From NCBI RefSeq assembly GCF_020026305.1, contig NZ_CP075691.1, positions 8,301,415 through 8,365,414 of the forward strand: a stretch of 64,000 nucleotides of DNA, in the 5' to 3' direction. This stretch comes from Streptomyces sp. 135. GTDB lineage: Bacteria > Actinomycetota > Actinomycetes > Streptomycetales > Streptomycetaceae. This document shows, in pieces, positions 40,189 to 48,130 of the stretch (position 1 is its first letter; each line of letters starts with the position of its first letter). Under the pieces are notes generated by a model. It did not search any database. It was not told where the DNA came from and saw only the letters and a program-made list of their open reading frames with translations. The position numbers were made by a program, and so were the translations under genes.

Positions 40189-41012
40189 GCACCGCTTCCA
40201 GCAGCGTTTCCAGCAGCTCGTCCAGTTCTGTTTCCAACGCCTTTGCCGACTCGGCGACCATGTTGCGCCGCCAGTTGCGGCACATGCTGCGTTATCCGAC
40301 GCTCATCCTGACGGCCGCCGGGGTTCCGGTGATCTTCCTGCTGCTGTTCGTCTACGTTCTCGGCGGCACCCTCGGCAGCGGCCTTGGCGGGGCTTCGGGC
40401 GGCCGGGACGCCTACGTGAACTACGTCGTCCCCGGCGTCATCCTGATGACGGTGGCGACCGCGGCCCAGGGCACGGCGATCTCGGTAGCCATCGACATGA
40501 CCGAGGGCATCGTCGCCCGCTTCCGCACCATGGCCATCGCCCGGGTCTCGGTGCTCACCGGCCATGTGCTGGGCAGCCTGATCCAGACCCTGCTGAGCAT
40601 CGCTGCCGTAACCGGCGTCGCGCTGCTGGTGGGATTCGAGCCGACCGCGGACTTCGGCGAATGGATCGGCGCGATCGGAGTCCTCGTGGTGGTCGTTCTC
40701 GCGCTCACCTGGCTGTCGGTCGCACTGGCCATGGTCGCCAAGAGCGTCGCCACGGCGAGCAACATGCTGACGCCGCTGATGATCCTGCCCATGATGGGCA
40801 GCGGGTTCGTCCCCACCGACTCGATGCCGGCTGGGCTGAAGTGGTTCGCCGATTACCAGCCGTTCACCCCGTTCATCGAAACCCTGCGCGGTCTGTTGAT
40901 GGGCACCCCGATCGGCAACAGCGCGATCCTGGCCATCGGTTGGTGCACTCTGATCGCGCTGGGCAGTTACCTCTGGGCCAGGAAGGTCTACAATCGCGAG
41001 CCCACCAAGTAA
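40185..41012 (+). CDS. DrrB-like ABC-2 permease
   Basis: A 275-residue membrane protein of the ABC-2 family with about six transmembrane helices (from LILTAAGVPVIFLLLFVYVL to the final LAIGWCTLIALGSYLWA). It has the family's cytoplasmic segment around SVAIDMTEGIVARFRTMAIAR and the GSGFVPTDSMPAGLKWFADYQPFTP loop. Its N-terminus is an unusual run of Ser residues (STASSSVSSSSSS). The start overlaps the DrrA stop. It forms the membrane part of the exporter with the preceding ATPase. Confidence 0.88.
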   Translation: MSTASSSVSSSSSSSVSNAFADSATMLRRQLRHMLRYPTLILTAAGVPVIFLLLFVYVLGGTLGSGLGGASGGRDAYVNYVVPGVILMTVATAAQGTAISVAIDMTEGIVARFRTMAIARVSVLTGHVLGSLIQTLLSIAAVTGVALLVGFEPTADFGEWIGAIGVLVVVVLALTWLSVALAMVAKSVATASNMLTPLMILPMMGSGFVPTDSMPAGLKWFADYQPFTPFIETLRGLLMGTPIGNSAILAIGWCTLIALGSYLWARKVYNREPTK

Positions 41013-41058
41013 GCGCCTTCGCGGCGTCAGCCGCGTCTACCGCATCCCGCCGAGCGGT

Positions 41059-41119
41059 CAGGCACTTGTGCCTGCGGGACAGCGGAATGGGGCTCGGCCC
41101 GGTGAGCGGGTCGAGCCCC
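41059..41119. terminator. two hairpins between convergent ABC transporter genes
   Basis: A palindrome CAGGCAC-TT-GTGCCTG (41059-41074) is followed by a nested hairpin at 41089-41119: an outer 8-bp stem GGGGCTCG with its complement and an inner CCCG/CGGG with a GTGAG loop. They separate the DrrB gene from the leftward siderophore exporter. Confidence 0.7.
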
Positions 41120-41144
41120 TGTCGCGTCGGCGGAAGCCGTGTGC

Positions 41145-43061
41145 TCAGACCCCTTCGGGGGCCTCTCGGCGGCTGTCGGACCAGGCTGCCCACAGCGCGG
41201 CGTAACGGCCGCCGGCTGCTACGAGTTCGTCGTGGGTGCCGGTCTCCACCACGCGGCCCTGGTCGAGGACGACGACGCGGTCCGCGGTCGCGGCCTGGGG
41301 GAGGCGGTGCGCCACCATCAGGCCCGTGCGTCCCTCCAGCGCCCGTACGGCCGCCGTCTCCAGGACGCGTGCGCCCGCGCTGCCCGCGTCGGCCGTGGCC
41401 TCGTCGAGGATGGCGATGGGCGGGTCGGCCAGCACCAGGCGGGCCAGGGCCAGGTGCTGTGCCTGGGTCACCGTGAGCCGGTGTCCTCCCTCGCCGACGA
41501 CCGTGGCGAGGCCCTCGGGCAGGGCCTCGGCCCACTCCAGCGCGCCCACATGGGTCAGGGCCGCGCGCAGTTCGTCGTCGGTGGCCTCGGGCCGGGCCAG
41601 GCGCAGGTCCTCCGCGAGCGGCCCGGCGAACACGTGCACCTCCTGGCTGATGAGCGCCACCGCCCGGCGCACCCCGGCAGGACCCAGCTCCCGGGTGTCG
41701 ACGCCGCCCAGGGCGATGGCACCCTCGGACGGTTCGTGGACCCCGGCGATGAGCTTGGCGAGCGTGGTCTTCCCGGCGCCGCTCGCGCCCACCAGCGCCA
41801 CGCGCTCCCCGCTGCGGATCTCCAGGTCGACATCGGCGAGCACGGGATGACCCGAGGCGTACGCGTGACCGAGCGCGGTCACCTTGACCGAGCCGTCCAC
41901 CGGAGCGCTGCTGCCCTGCGGGGTGCGCTCGGCGGGGAGGTTCGAGACCCCGATCAGGCGGGCGAAGCTCGCGCCCGCGGACTGCGCGTCGTCGAGCAGG
42001 AAAAGCGCGGCGTTGACCGGGTTGAAGAGGCTGTGGAAGTACAGCGCGGCCGCGGTGGCCGTACCGATGCTCACCGAGCCGTTGTCGACCAGCGCGAAGC
42101 CGGTGCCGAGCACGGCGGCGAGACCGAGGTACTCGGCGAGGTTCAGCCGGGAGAAGAACCCGGTGACGATGTGGATGCCGCGCAGCGCCAGGTCACGCGC
42201 CGACGCCGACCGCTGCTCCAGGAGACCGGCGTGCGTGCCGTTCAGCCGGAAGGCGCGCACGGTCCGCACCCCGCCGATGCTGTCGAGCAGCTGGTGCTGC
42301 AAGGCCCCGGTGGCGACGCGGTGTTCGGCGTACACGGGGGAGGAACGGCCCAGGTACCAGCGTACGGAGAGCACCTGGACGGGCATGGCCACCAGCGCCG
42401 CAAGCAGGAACCGCCAGTCGAGGACGGCGAGTCCGCCGAGGGTCAGCACGATGGTGAGCGCGGAGCGGGTGAACTCCGGCAGCGCCTGGCGCACCGACTT
42501 GGCGATCATGGAGACGTCGCTGGTGACCCGCGAGACCAGGTCGCCCGAGCCGGCGGCCTCGACGCGTTCGAGCGGCAGCCGCAGCGCCCGCTCGATGAAC
42601 TGCTCGCGCACGGCGGCCAGAACGGTCTCGCCGAGCCGGGCCACCAGGGCGCTGCCGACGGCCGTCGCGGCGCCGCGGACGAGTGCCACCACGACCAGCA
42701 GGACGAGCGGCACCGTCAGCGCGTCGGAGCCGCGCTTGTCCACCACCAGGTCGACGATGTGCCCGAGCAGGGGAGCGGTCAGCAGGCCGATCCCGGTGCC
42801 CGCGGCCAGGACGACGAAGGCGCCCGCGGCCAGGAGCCGGTGGCCGCGCAGCATGGTGCGCAGCGCGGCCAGGCTCTCGGCGGCGGAGGCGGTCGGCAGA
42901 AGCACGCGGTCGGTGCTGTTGGCGGTCATGGTGTCGGCTGTCTCTTCTGTCCCTGCCGGATTCTGTGTCCCTGTCGGCTTCCCTGGTTCCGCCGGCTCTG
43001 TCCCTGCCGGCTTCCCCGGCTCCGCCGGATTCTGTGTCTCGCTCGCGTACGCGGATGTCAT
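41145..43061 (-). CDS. siderophore ABC exporter subunit B (fused membrane/ATPase half-transporter)
   Basis: A 638-residue type I ABC exporter half: six transmembrane helices (about 75-360) then an ATPase domain. Walker A is intact (GASGAGKTT) and Walker B is intact with the catalytic Glu (IAILDEATAD), but the signature reads LTVTQ instead of LSGGQ. The first 44 residues are a repetitive Pro/Gly/Glu linker (PAEPGKPAGT repeats), and an internal Met at about 45 could also start the protein. Its ATG overlaps the stop of the upstream half-transporter, and both follow an iron box. Together they probably export the newly made siderophore. Confidence 0.87.
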   Translation of the reverse strand: MTSAYASETQNPAEPGKPAGTEPAEPGKPTGTQNPAGTEETADTMTANSTDRVLLPTASAAESLAALRTMLRGHRLLAAGAFVVLAAGTGIGLLTAPLLGHIVDLVVDKRGSDALTVPLVLLVVVALVRGAATAVGSALVARLGETVLAAVREQFIERALRLPLERVEAAGSGDLVSRVTSDVSMIAKSVRQALPEFTRSALTIVLTLGGLAVLDWRFLLAALVAMPVQVLSVRWYLGRSSPVYAEHRVATGALQHQLLDSIGGVRTVRAFRLNGTHAGLLEQRSASARDLALRGIHIVTGFFSRLNLAEYLGLAAVLGTGFALVDNGSVSIGTATAAALYFHSLFNPVNAALFLLDDAQSAGASFARLIGVSNLPAERTPQGSSAPVDGSVKVTALGHAYASGHPVLADVDLEIRSGERVALVGASGAGKTTLAKLIAGVHEPSEGAIALGGVDTRELGPAGVRRAVALISQEVHVFAGPLAEDLRLARPEATDDELRAALTHVGALEWAEALPEGLATVVGEGGHRLTVTQAQHLALARLVLADPPIAILDEATADAGSAGARVLETAAVRALEGRTGLMVAHRLPQAATADRVVVLDQGRVVETGTHDELVAAGGRYAALWAAWSDSRREAPEGV

Positions 43062-44761
43062 GCGAGCACCGCCGCTCGGTACGCCTCGTCGGCGGCGACG
43101 AGTTCGGCGTGCCGGCCCTCGGCCGACACGGCGCCCTCGTCGAGGACGATCACGCGGTCGGTGACCGCGAGGAGCGCCGGGCTCGTGGTGATGAGAAGGG
43201 TGGTGCGGCCCCGGCGGGCGTCACGCAGCCGGGCGGCGATCCGCGACTCCGTGACGGTGTCCACGGCGGTGGTCGGGTCGTGCAGGACCAGGACGGGCCG
43301 GTCGGCGGCGAGCGCGCGGGCGAGCGCCACGCGCTGGCGCTGTCCGCCGGACAGCGACCGGCCGCGCTCGGCGAGCACCGTGTCCGCGCCGTCGGGCAGC
43401 AGCCGGGCCACCTCGTCCGCCGCGGAGGCGGTGAGGGCGGTGTCGACCGCCGAGGCTCCGGTCTTGTCGTCCGTGCCCGCCCGCACGTTGTCCAAAAGGC
43501 TGCTCTCGAACAGATCGGCGTCGTGGTGGGCGACCAGGACGGCGCGGCGCAGCCCGTCCGGGTCGAGTGCGGTCAGGGGTACGTCGTCGAGCTCGACGAT
43601 GCCGTCGGCCGGGTCGGACTCCCTGGCCAGGCAGTGCAGCAGGTCGTTGGCCACGGCCGGGTCCTTGGTGACGATGCCGGTCAGGCTGCCCGCCGGGATG
43701 TCGAGGTCCACCGCGCGCAGCGTGCCGAGCGTCACCCCGCGCAGCCGGATGTGCCCCGCGGCCCGGTCGGACGGCGTGTCCTCGCCGCCCTCCACGGCGG
43801 CGGGCTCGGCCAGTACCTCGGCGATCCGCCGCGCGGAGGCGCGGCCCTGGGCGAACTCGGCGTTGACGTAGGTGAGGAGCTGGAAAGGGCCGAGCAGGAA
43901 CTGCGCGAGGCCGACCGCCGCCACCAGTTCGCCGACGCTGATGCTGCCGCGCATGGCGAGGTAGGCGCCCACGACACCGATGACCGCGATGAAGACACCG
44001 GTCAGGGCGAGGACGGCGCCCTCGTGGCCGGACCGGCTGCGGGCGGCCCTGAGCGCGGCGGCCAGGGAGTCCTGGCTCGTCGTGCGGTACCGGGCCACGG
44101 CGGCCGACTCGGCGCCCATGCCCTTGAGGACCCGCAGCCCCGAGACCAGGTCGGCGGCGACGCCGGAGGCGTGCGCGGCCTGCTCCTGCTCGGTCTCGCT
44201 GCGGCGCTCCAGCGGCCGGCTGATGCGGTGCCCGAGCCACAGCAGGGGCGGGATGCCGAGCAGGACGAGCAGACCGAGCGGGACGGAGATCCTGAGCAGC
44301 GCCACCGCGCTGATGACCAGGGCGGCGACCGCCGCCACGCCGTAGGTGAGGACCGTCGCCACGGATCCCACCCGGCGGGCGTCGTTGGTGGCGATGCTGG
44401 TGAGCGCGCCCGGCAGCCGGTTGGCGTCGGAGCCGCCGCGCGGGTCGAGGACCCGGGCGCCGAGTTCGAGCCGCAGCTCGTGCGCGGCCTGTTCGCCCGC
44501 GCCCTCGGTGATCCGCGCGCTGTTGCGGTAGCACGTGGACAGCACGAAGAAGAGGACCGCGAGCACGAGGAGCCAGCGCAGCAGGGCCCCGGAGTCGCCG
44601 GTCGCCACGGCCGTGTCGATGGCGACGCCGATGACCACGGGGACCAGGGCCTCGCATCCCTGATGGGTCATGCCGAGCAGGGAGGCGGCGACGATACGGC
44701 GTCGTTGCCCCCTGATCGCCCTGCGGAGGACGTGCCCCCCGGTTGGTGCTCCAGCTGGCAT
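43058..44761 (-). CDS. siderophore ABC exporter subunit A (half-transporter with degenerate ATP site)
   Basis: A 567-residue half-transporter from ATG 44761, chosen because GGAGGG lies just upstream; ATG 44785 would give eight extra residues but has no ribosome site and abuts the iron box. Six helices precede an ATPase domain whose Walker A is degenerate (GIVTKDPAVAND, no P-loop Gly-Lys) and whose Walker B has Pro for the catalytic Glu (VLVLHDPTTAVD), while its signature LSGGQRQRVALARAL is perfect. It complements subunit B, so the heterodimer would have one working ATP site. It is the first gene of an iron-controlled leftward operon. Confidence 0.87.
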   Translation of the reverse strand: MPAGAPTGGHVLRRAIRGQRRRIVAASLLGMTHQGCEALVPVVIGVAIDTAVATGDSGALLRWLLVLAVLFFVLSTCYRNSARITEGAGEQAAHELRLELGARVLDPRGGSDANRLPGALTSIATNDARRVGSVATVLTYGVAAVAALVISAVALLRISVPLGLLVLLGIPPLLWLGHRISRPLERRSETEQEQAAHASGVAADLVSGLRVLKGMGAESAAVARYRTTSQDSLAAALRAARSRSGHEGAVLALTGVFIAVIGVVGAYLAMRGSISVGELVAAVGLAQFLLGPFQLLTYVNAEFAQGRASARRIAEVLAEPAAVEGGEDTPSDRAAGHIRLRGVTLGTLRAVDLDIPAGSLTGIVTKDPAVANDLLHCLARESDPADGIVELDDVPLTALDPDGLRRAVLVAHHDADLFESSLLDNVRAGTDDKTGASAVDTALTASAADEVARLLPDGADTVLAERGRSLSGGQRQRVALARALAADRPVLVLHDPTTAVDTVTESRIAARLRDARRGRTTLLITTSPALLAVTDRVIVLDEGAVSAEGRHAELVAADEAYRAAVLA

Positions 44762-44790
44762 GCGGCCCTCCGCGACGATGTTCATATGGG

Positions 44791-44809
44791 TTAGGTAAGG
44801 CTACTCTAA
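44791..44809 (-). promoter_or_regulatory. iron box for the exporter operon
   Basis: TTAGGTAAGGCTACTCTAA (plus-strand reading; the site is near-palindromic) matches 16 of 19 consensus positions. It lies 30 bp upstream of the preferred start (44761) of the leftward exporter operon. Confidence 0.85.
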
Positions 44810-44832
44810 ACAGGTGGTGCCCTTCTGTCGCC

Positions 44833-44902
44833 ACCTCGCGTCCTCGACCTCGCGTCCCAGTCTCGCGTCCCCGGCCTCGTGTCCCCGATCTCGCGTCCCT
44901 AT
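44833..44902. repeat. five tandem 14-bp repeats between two iron boxes
   Basis: Five consecutive 14-bp units of the type ACCTCGCGTCCTCG (44833, 44847, 44861, 44875, 44889) fill the middle of the 287-bp divergent region between exporter and importer operons. The core CTCGCGTCC is kept in four and becomes CTCGTGTCC in one. They may be binding sites for a second regulator or a drifted minisatellite. Confidence 0.7.
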
Positions 44903-44958
44903 CGTGACCGCGGGTCCATCTCGCGGTGAAGACCCGCGCGTTGACCGGGCCGGATGCG

Positions 44959-44977
44959 TTCGGTTAGGCTCACCTAA
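44959..44977 (+). promoter_or_regulatory. iron box for the siderophore importer operon
   Basis: TTCGGTTAGGCTCACCTAA matches 17 of 19 consensus positions. It overlaps a TAGGCT -10 (44965-44970) located 18 bp from a TTGACC -35 (44941-44946). The first importer gene starts 72 bp downstream. Confidence 0.88.
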
Positions 44978-45048
44978 GTCTCAACTTGCCGTGCGCGCCG
45001 CGCCTTCACGCGGTACGACGCCCGAACTGCCGCCAGGGGGAGTTGTCG

Positions 45049-46116
45049 TTGTCGGTCGAAACCCGGGCGGTGTCCGAAGGCCGAGCCGCCGTCGCGGCCC
45101 CACCCGGAGCGGGCCGGACCGTGAACGCCCTGCGGGGCGTGGGCCTGCTCGTGGCGCTCGGCGCCCTGGTCCTTGTCGCGTTGCTCAGCATTTGGGTGGG
45201 TACGAGGGGAATTCCCTTCACCGCGACCTGGAGCGCGCTCTGGAACCCCGACGGGTCGGAGACGTCGATCATCATCCACGACTACCGCATCCCCAGAACG
45301 CTCCTGGGGCTCCTCGTCGGCATGGCACTCGGCCTCTCCGGAGCGCTGATGCAGGCGCTGACCCGCAACCCGCTCGCCGACCCCGGCCTGCTCGGGATCA
45401 GCCTGGGAAGCGCCGCCGGAGTCGTGGTGGCCATCGCCTTCCTCGGCGTGGGCTCGGTGCTCGGCTATGTGTGGTTCGCCTTCATCGGCGCCGCCGTCGC
45501 CTCGGTCATCGTCTATCTGCTGGGCACTTCGGGACGCAAGGTGGCCACCCCCGACCGATTGGTCGTCGCGGGCGCGGCCGTCACCGCGGTCCTGTACGCC
45601 TTCAACTCCGCGGTGCTGCTGCTCGACCCCGAGGCCTTCGACCAGTTCCGCTTCTGGAACGTGGGCTCGCTCTCGGGCCGGTACTTCGAAGTCGTCTACG
45701 CCATCCTCCCCTTCGTCGCCGTCGGCCTGCTGATCGCGCTCTGCCTCGCCCCGTCCCTCAACGCCCTGGCGATGGGCGACCAACTGGGCCGGGCCCTCGG
45801 GCTGAACGTCGGCAGGACCCGGCTGCTCGGCGCCCTCGCGGTCATGCTGCTGTGCGGCGCCGCCACCGCGGCGGCGGGACCGATCGGTTTCGTCGGCCTC
45901 GCCGTTCCCCACGTCGCCCGGTTCATCGTCGGCCCCGACCAGCGCTGGGTCCTCGCGTACTCGATGCTGCTCGCGCCGGTCCTGCTGATCGGGTCGGACG
46001 TGCTCGGCCGGGTGCTCGGCTCGCCGGGCGAGGTCCAGGTGGGCATCATCACCGCGTTCATCGGCGCACCGCTGTTCATCGCGCTGTGCCGTCGTCGAAA
46101 GCTGGCCATGCTGTGA
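45049..46116 (+). CDS. FecCD-type siderophore import permease 1
   Basis: A 355-residue membrane protein with the FecCD layout of about ten helices. It contains the characteristic GLSGALMQALTRNPLADPGLLGISLGSAAG split over helices 2-3, and the cytoplasmic coupling segment ALGLNVGRTRLLGALAVML. TTG 45049 is taken as start because AGGGGGA lies 7 nt upstream; an upstream TTG lacks a ribosome site. It pairs with the next permease and the ATPase to import the ferric siderophore delivered by the lipoprotein encoded at 20.7 kb. It heads an iron-regulated operon. Confidence 0.93.
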   Translation: MSVETRAVSEGRAAVAAPPGAGRTVNALRGVGLLVALGALVLVALLSIWVGTRGIPFTATWSALWNPDGSETSIIIHDYRIPRTLLGLLVGMALGLSGALMQALTRNPLADPGLLGISLGSAAGVVVAIAFLGVGSVLGYVWFAFIGAAVASVIVYLLGTSGRKVATPDRLVVAGAAVTAVLYAFNSAVLLLDPEAFDQFRFWNVGSLSGRYFEVVYAILPFVAVGLLIALCLAPSLNALAMGDQLGRALGLNVGRTRLLGALAVMLLCGAATAAAGPIGFVGLAVPHVARFIVGPDQRWVLAYSMLLAPVLLIGSDVLGRVLGSPGEVQVGIITAFIGAPLFIALCRRRKLAML

Positions 46117-47237
46117 GTGCTGTACGCGAGGCGGGCGCTCCCGCAGACGAGAAGTCCCCGGAAGCGGGCGGCAAGAGCGCCGGGCGGCCGCGTCCGGTCA
46201 TCAGCGGAACGGTGCTCCGCGCCGGGCGCAGAGGCCCCTCCGTACGGGTCCAGGGGCGGGTCCTCGCCGTGACGTGCGTGATGCTCGCCGCGCTGATCAC
46301 CGTCATGCTCGTCACGCTGACCACCGGCGACTTCGAACTGTCCGTCGGGGAAGTCCTCAAGGCCGTGACGGGCAACGGCTCGCCCGGCGCCGACTTCATC
46401 GTCAACACCCTGCGCATGCCCCGCCTCCTGACCGCGCTCTGCGTCGGCGCGGCCCTCGCGGTCAGCGGCGCCATCCTGCAGAGCCTGACGGGCAACTCCC
46501 TGGGCAGCCCGGACATCATCGGCTTCACCAACGGCTCGGCCGTCGGCGCGCTCGTCGTCATCACCGTGCTGCACGGCAGCATGGCGCAGATCGCGTTCGG
46601 CGCGCTGATCGGCGGGTTCCTCACCGCCGGCGCCATCTACCTGCTCCTGCTCGGCCGAGGACTCCAGGGCTTCCGGCTGGTCGTCGTCGGCATCGGCGTC
46701 AGCTCCCTGCTGCTCTCCGTCAACTCGTACCTCATCACCCGGGCGACCTGGCAGGAGGCCCTGGAGGCTCAGGCCTGGCTGATCGGGAGCCTCAACAGCC
46801 GTGGCTGGCAGCACGCGAACGCCATCGGTCTGGCGGTGCTCGTCCTGCTCCCGCTCGCCTTCCTGCTCTCCCGCCGCCTGTCCATGGTGGAGATGGGCGA
46901 CGTCACCGCCATGGCCCTCGGGGTCAACGTGCCGCGCACGCGCACGGCACTGCTCGTCATCAGCGTCGCGCTCGCCGCCTTCGCCACGGCGGTCACCGGC
47001 CCCATCTGGTTCATCGCCCTGGCGGCGCCGCAGCTGGCCCGCCGGCTGACCAGGTCCTCCGGGCCCTCGCTGCTGCCCGCCGCCCTGATGGGCGCGCTGC
47101 TGCTGGCCGGCAGCGACCTCTTCGCCCAGCGGGTCTTCGCCCCCACGCTGCTGCCGGTGGGTACGGCGACCGGCACCATCGGCGGGCTCTACCTCATCTG
47201 GCTGCTGATCACCGAGTCGCGAAAGAGCCGCGCATGA
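46113..47237 (+). CDS. FecCD-type siderophore import permease 2
   Basis: A 374-residue second FecCD permease with a longer, polar N-terminus (about 45 residues) before the first helix. Family markers are AVSGAILQSLTGNSLGSPDIIGFTNGS and ALGVNVPRTRTALLVISVAL. GTG 46113 overlaps the previous TGA by 4 bp, and its own stop overlaps the ATPase start, so the three importer genes are translationally coupled. It should heterodimerise with permease 1. Confidence 0.93.
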   Translation: MSAVREAGAPADEKSPEAGGKSAGRPRPVISGTVLRAGRRGPSVRVQGRVLAVTCVMLAALITVMLVTLTTGDFELSVGEVLKAVTGNGSPGADFIVNTLRMPRLLTALCVGAALAVSGAILQSLTGNSLGSPDIIGFTNGSAVGALVVITVLHGSMAQIAFGALIGGFLTAGAIYLLLLGRGLQGFRLVVVGIGVSSLLLSVNSYLITRATWQEALEAQAWLIGSLNSRGWQHANAIGLAVLVLLPLAFLLSRRLSMVEMGDVTAMALGVNVPRTRTALLVISVALAAFATAVTGPIWFIALAAPQLARRLTRSSGPSLLPAALMGALLLAGSDLFAQRVFAPTLLPVGTATGTIGGLYLIWLLITESRKSRA

Positions 47238-48115
47238 CTGCAACGACCAAGCCCACGCCCCGGCCCACGCCTCGCCTGCGGGCCGAGGACCTCACGCTCT
47301 CCTACGACCAGCGGACCGTGGCCACCTCGCTGGGCGTCGACATACCCGACCACTCCTTCACCGTGATCATCGGGCCGAACGCCTGTGGCAAGTCCACGCT
47401 CCTCAAGGCCCTCGCGCGGATGCTCAAGCCCCGCTCCGGCCAGGTCTATCTCGACGGCGCGGCCATCGCCTCGTACCGCTCGCGCGAGGTCGCACGCCGC
47501 CTCGGGCTGCTCCCGCAGTCCTCGACCGCGCCCGGCGGCATCACGGTCGGCGACCTCGTCGCCCGCGGCCGCTACCCGCACCAGCGCCTCCTCAAGCAGT
47601 GGTCCGCCGAGGACGAGGCGGCCGTCACCGAGGCGCTGCGCCAGACCGGCGTACTCGAACTCGCCGACCGCCCCGTCGACGACCTCTCCGGCGGGCAGCG
47701 CCAGCGCGTGTGGCTCTCCATGGTCCTCGCCCAGCAGACGTCCATCCTGCTCCTCGACGAACCCACCACCTACCTCGACATCGCCCACCAGGTCGAGGTC
47801 CTCGACCTCTGCGCCGACCTGCACGCCCGCAAGAAGAACACGGTCGTCGCGGTCCTGCACGACCTCAACCAGGCCTGCCGCTACGCCACTCACCTCATCG
47901 TGATGCGGGCCGGCGGCACGGTCGCCGCCGAGGGCGACCCGGCCACCGTCGTGACCGCCGACCTCATCGAGGACGTGTTCGGGCTGCCCTGCCGCATCAT
48001 CGACGACCCCGAGACCGGCACCCCGCTGGTGGTGCCCGCAGCGCCCCGCCGCCACCTGCCCGATGACCCCCGGGACGACGTGCCCGCCGTCGCCGCGATG
48101 GCCGAGACCAGCTAG
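47234..48115 (+). CDS. siderophore importer ATPase (FepC-like)
   Basis: A 293-residue ATPase. Walker A is GPNACGKSTLLKAL, the signature LSGGQRQRVWLSMVLAQQ and Walker B ILLLDEPTTYLD; the family marker VAVLHDLNQACRYATHLI follows. It has a normal length with a short acidic C-terminal extension. ATG 47234 overlaps the permease stop. It powers uptake of the ferric siderophore at the inner face of the membrane. An amidohydrolase gene follows after only 15 bp. Confidence 0.95.
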   Translation: MTATTKPTPRPTPRLRAEDLTLSYDQRTVATSLGVDIPDHSFTVIIGPNACGKSTLLKALARMLKPRSGQVYLDGAAIASYRSREVARRLGLLPQSSTAPGGITVGDLVARGRYPHQRLLKQWSAEDEAAVTEALRQTGVLELADRPVDDLSGGQRQRVWLSMVLAQQTSILLLDEPTTYLDIAHQVEVLDLCADLHARKKNTVVAVLHDLNQACRYATHLIVMRAGGTVAAEGDPATVVTADLIEDVFGLPCRIIDDPETGTPLVVPAAPRRHLPDDPRDDVPAVAAMAETS

Positions 48116-48130
48116 GACGGACCGCCCCCG

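Noticed and set aside
39226..41012. DrrAB pair as the siderophore exporter
   Set aside because: It has no iron box and faces its own GbsR regulator; the heterodimeric exporter at 41-44.8 kb has an iron box.
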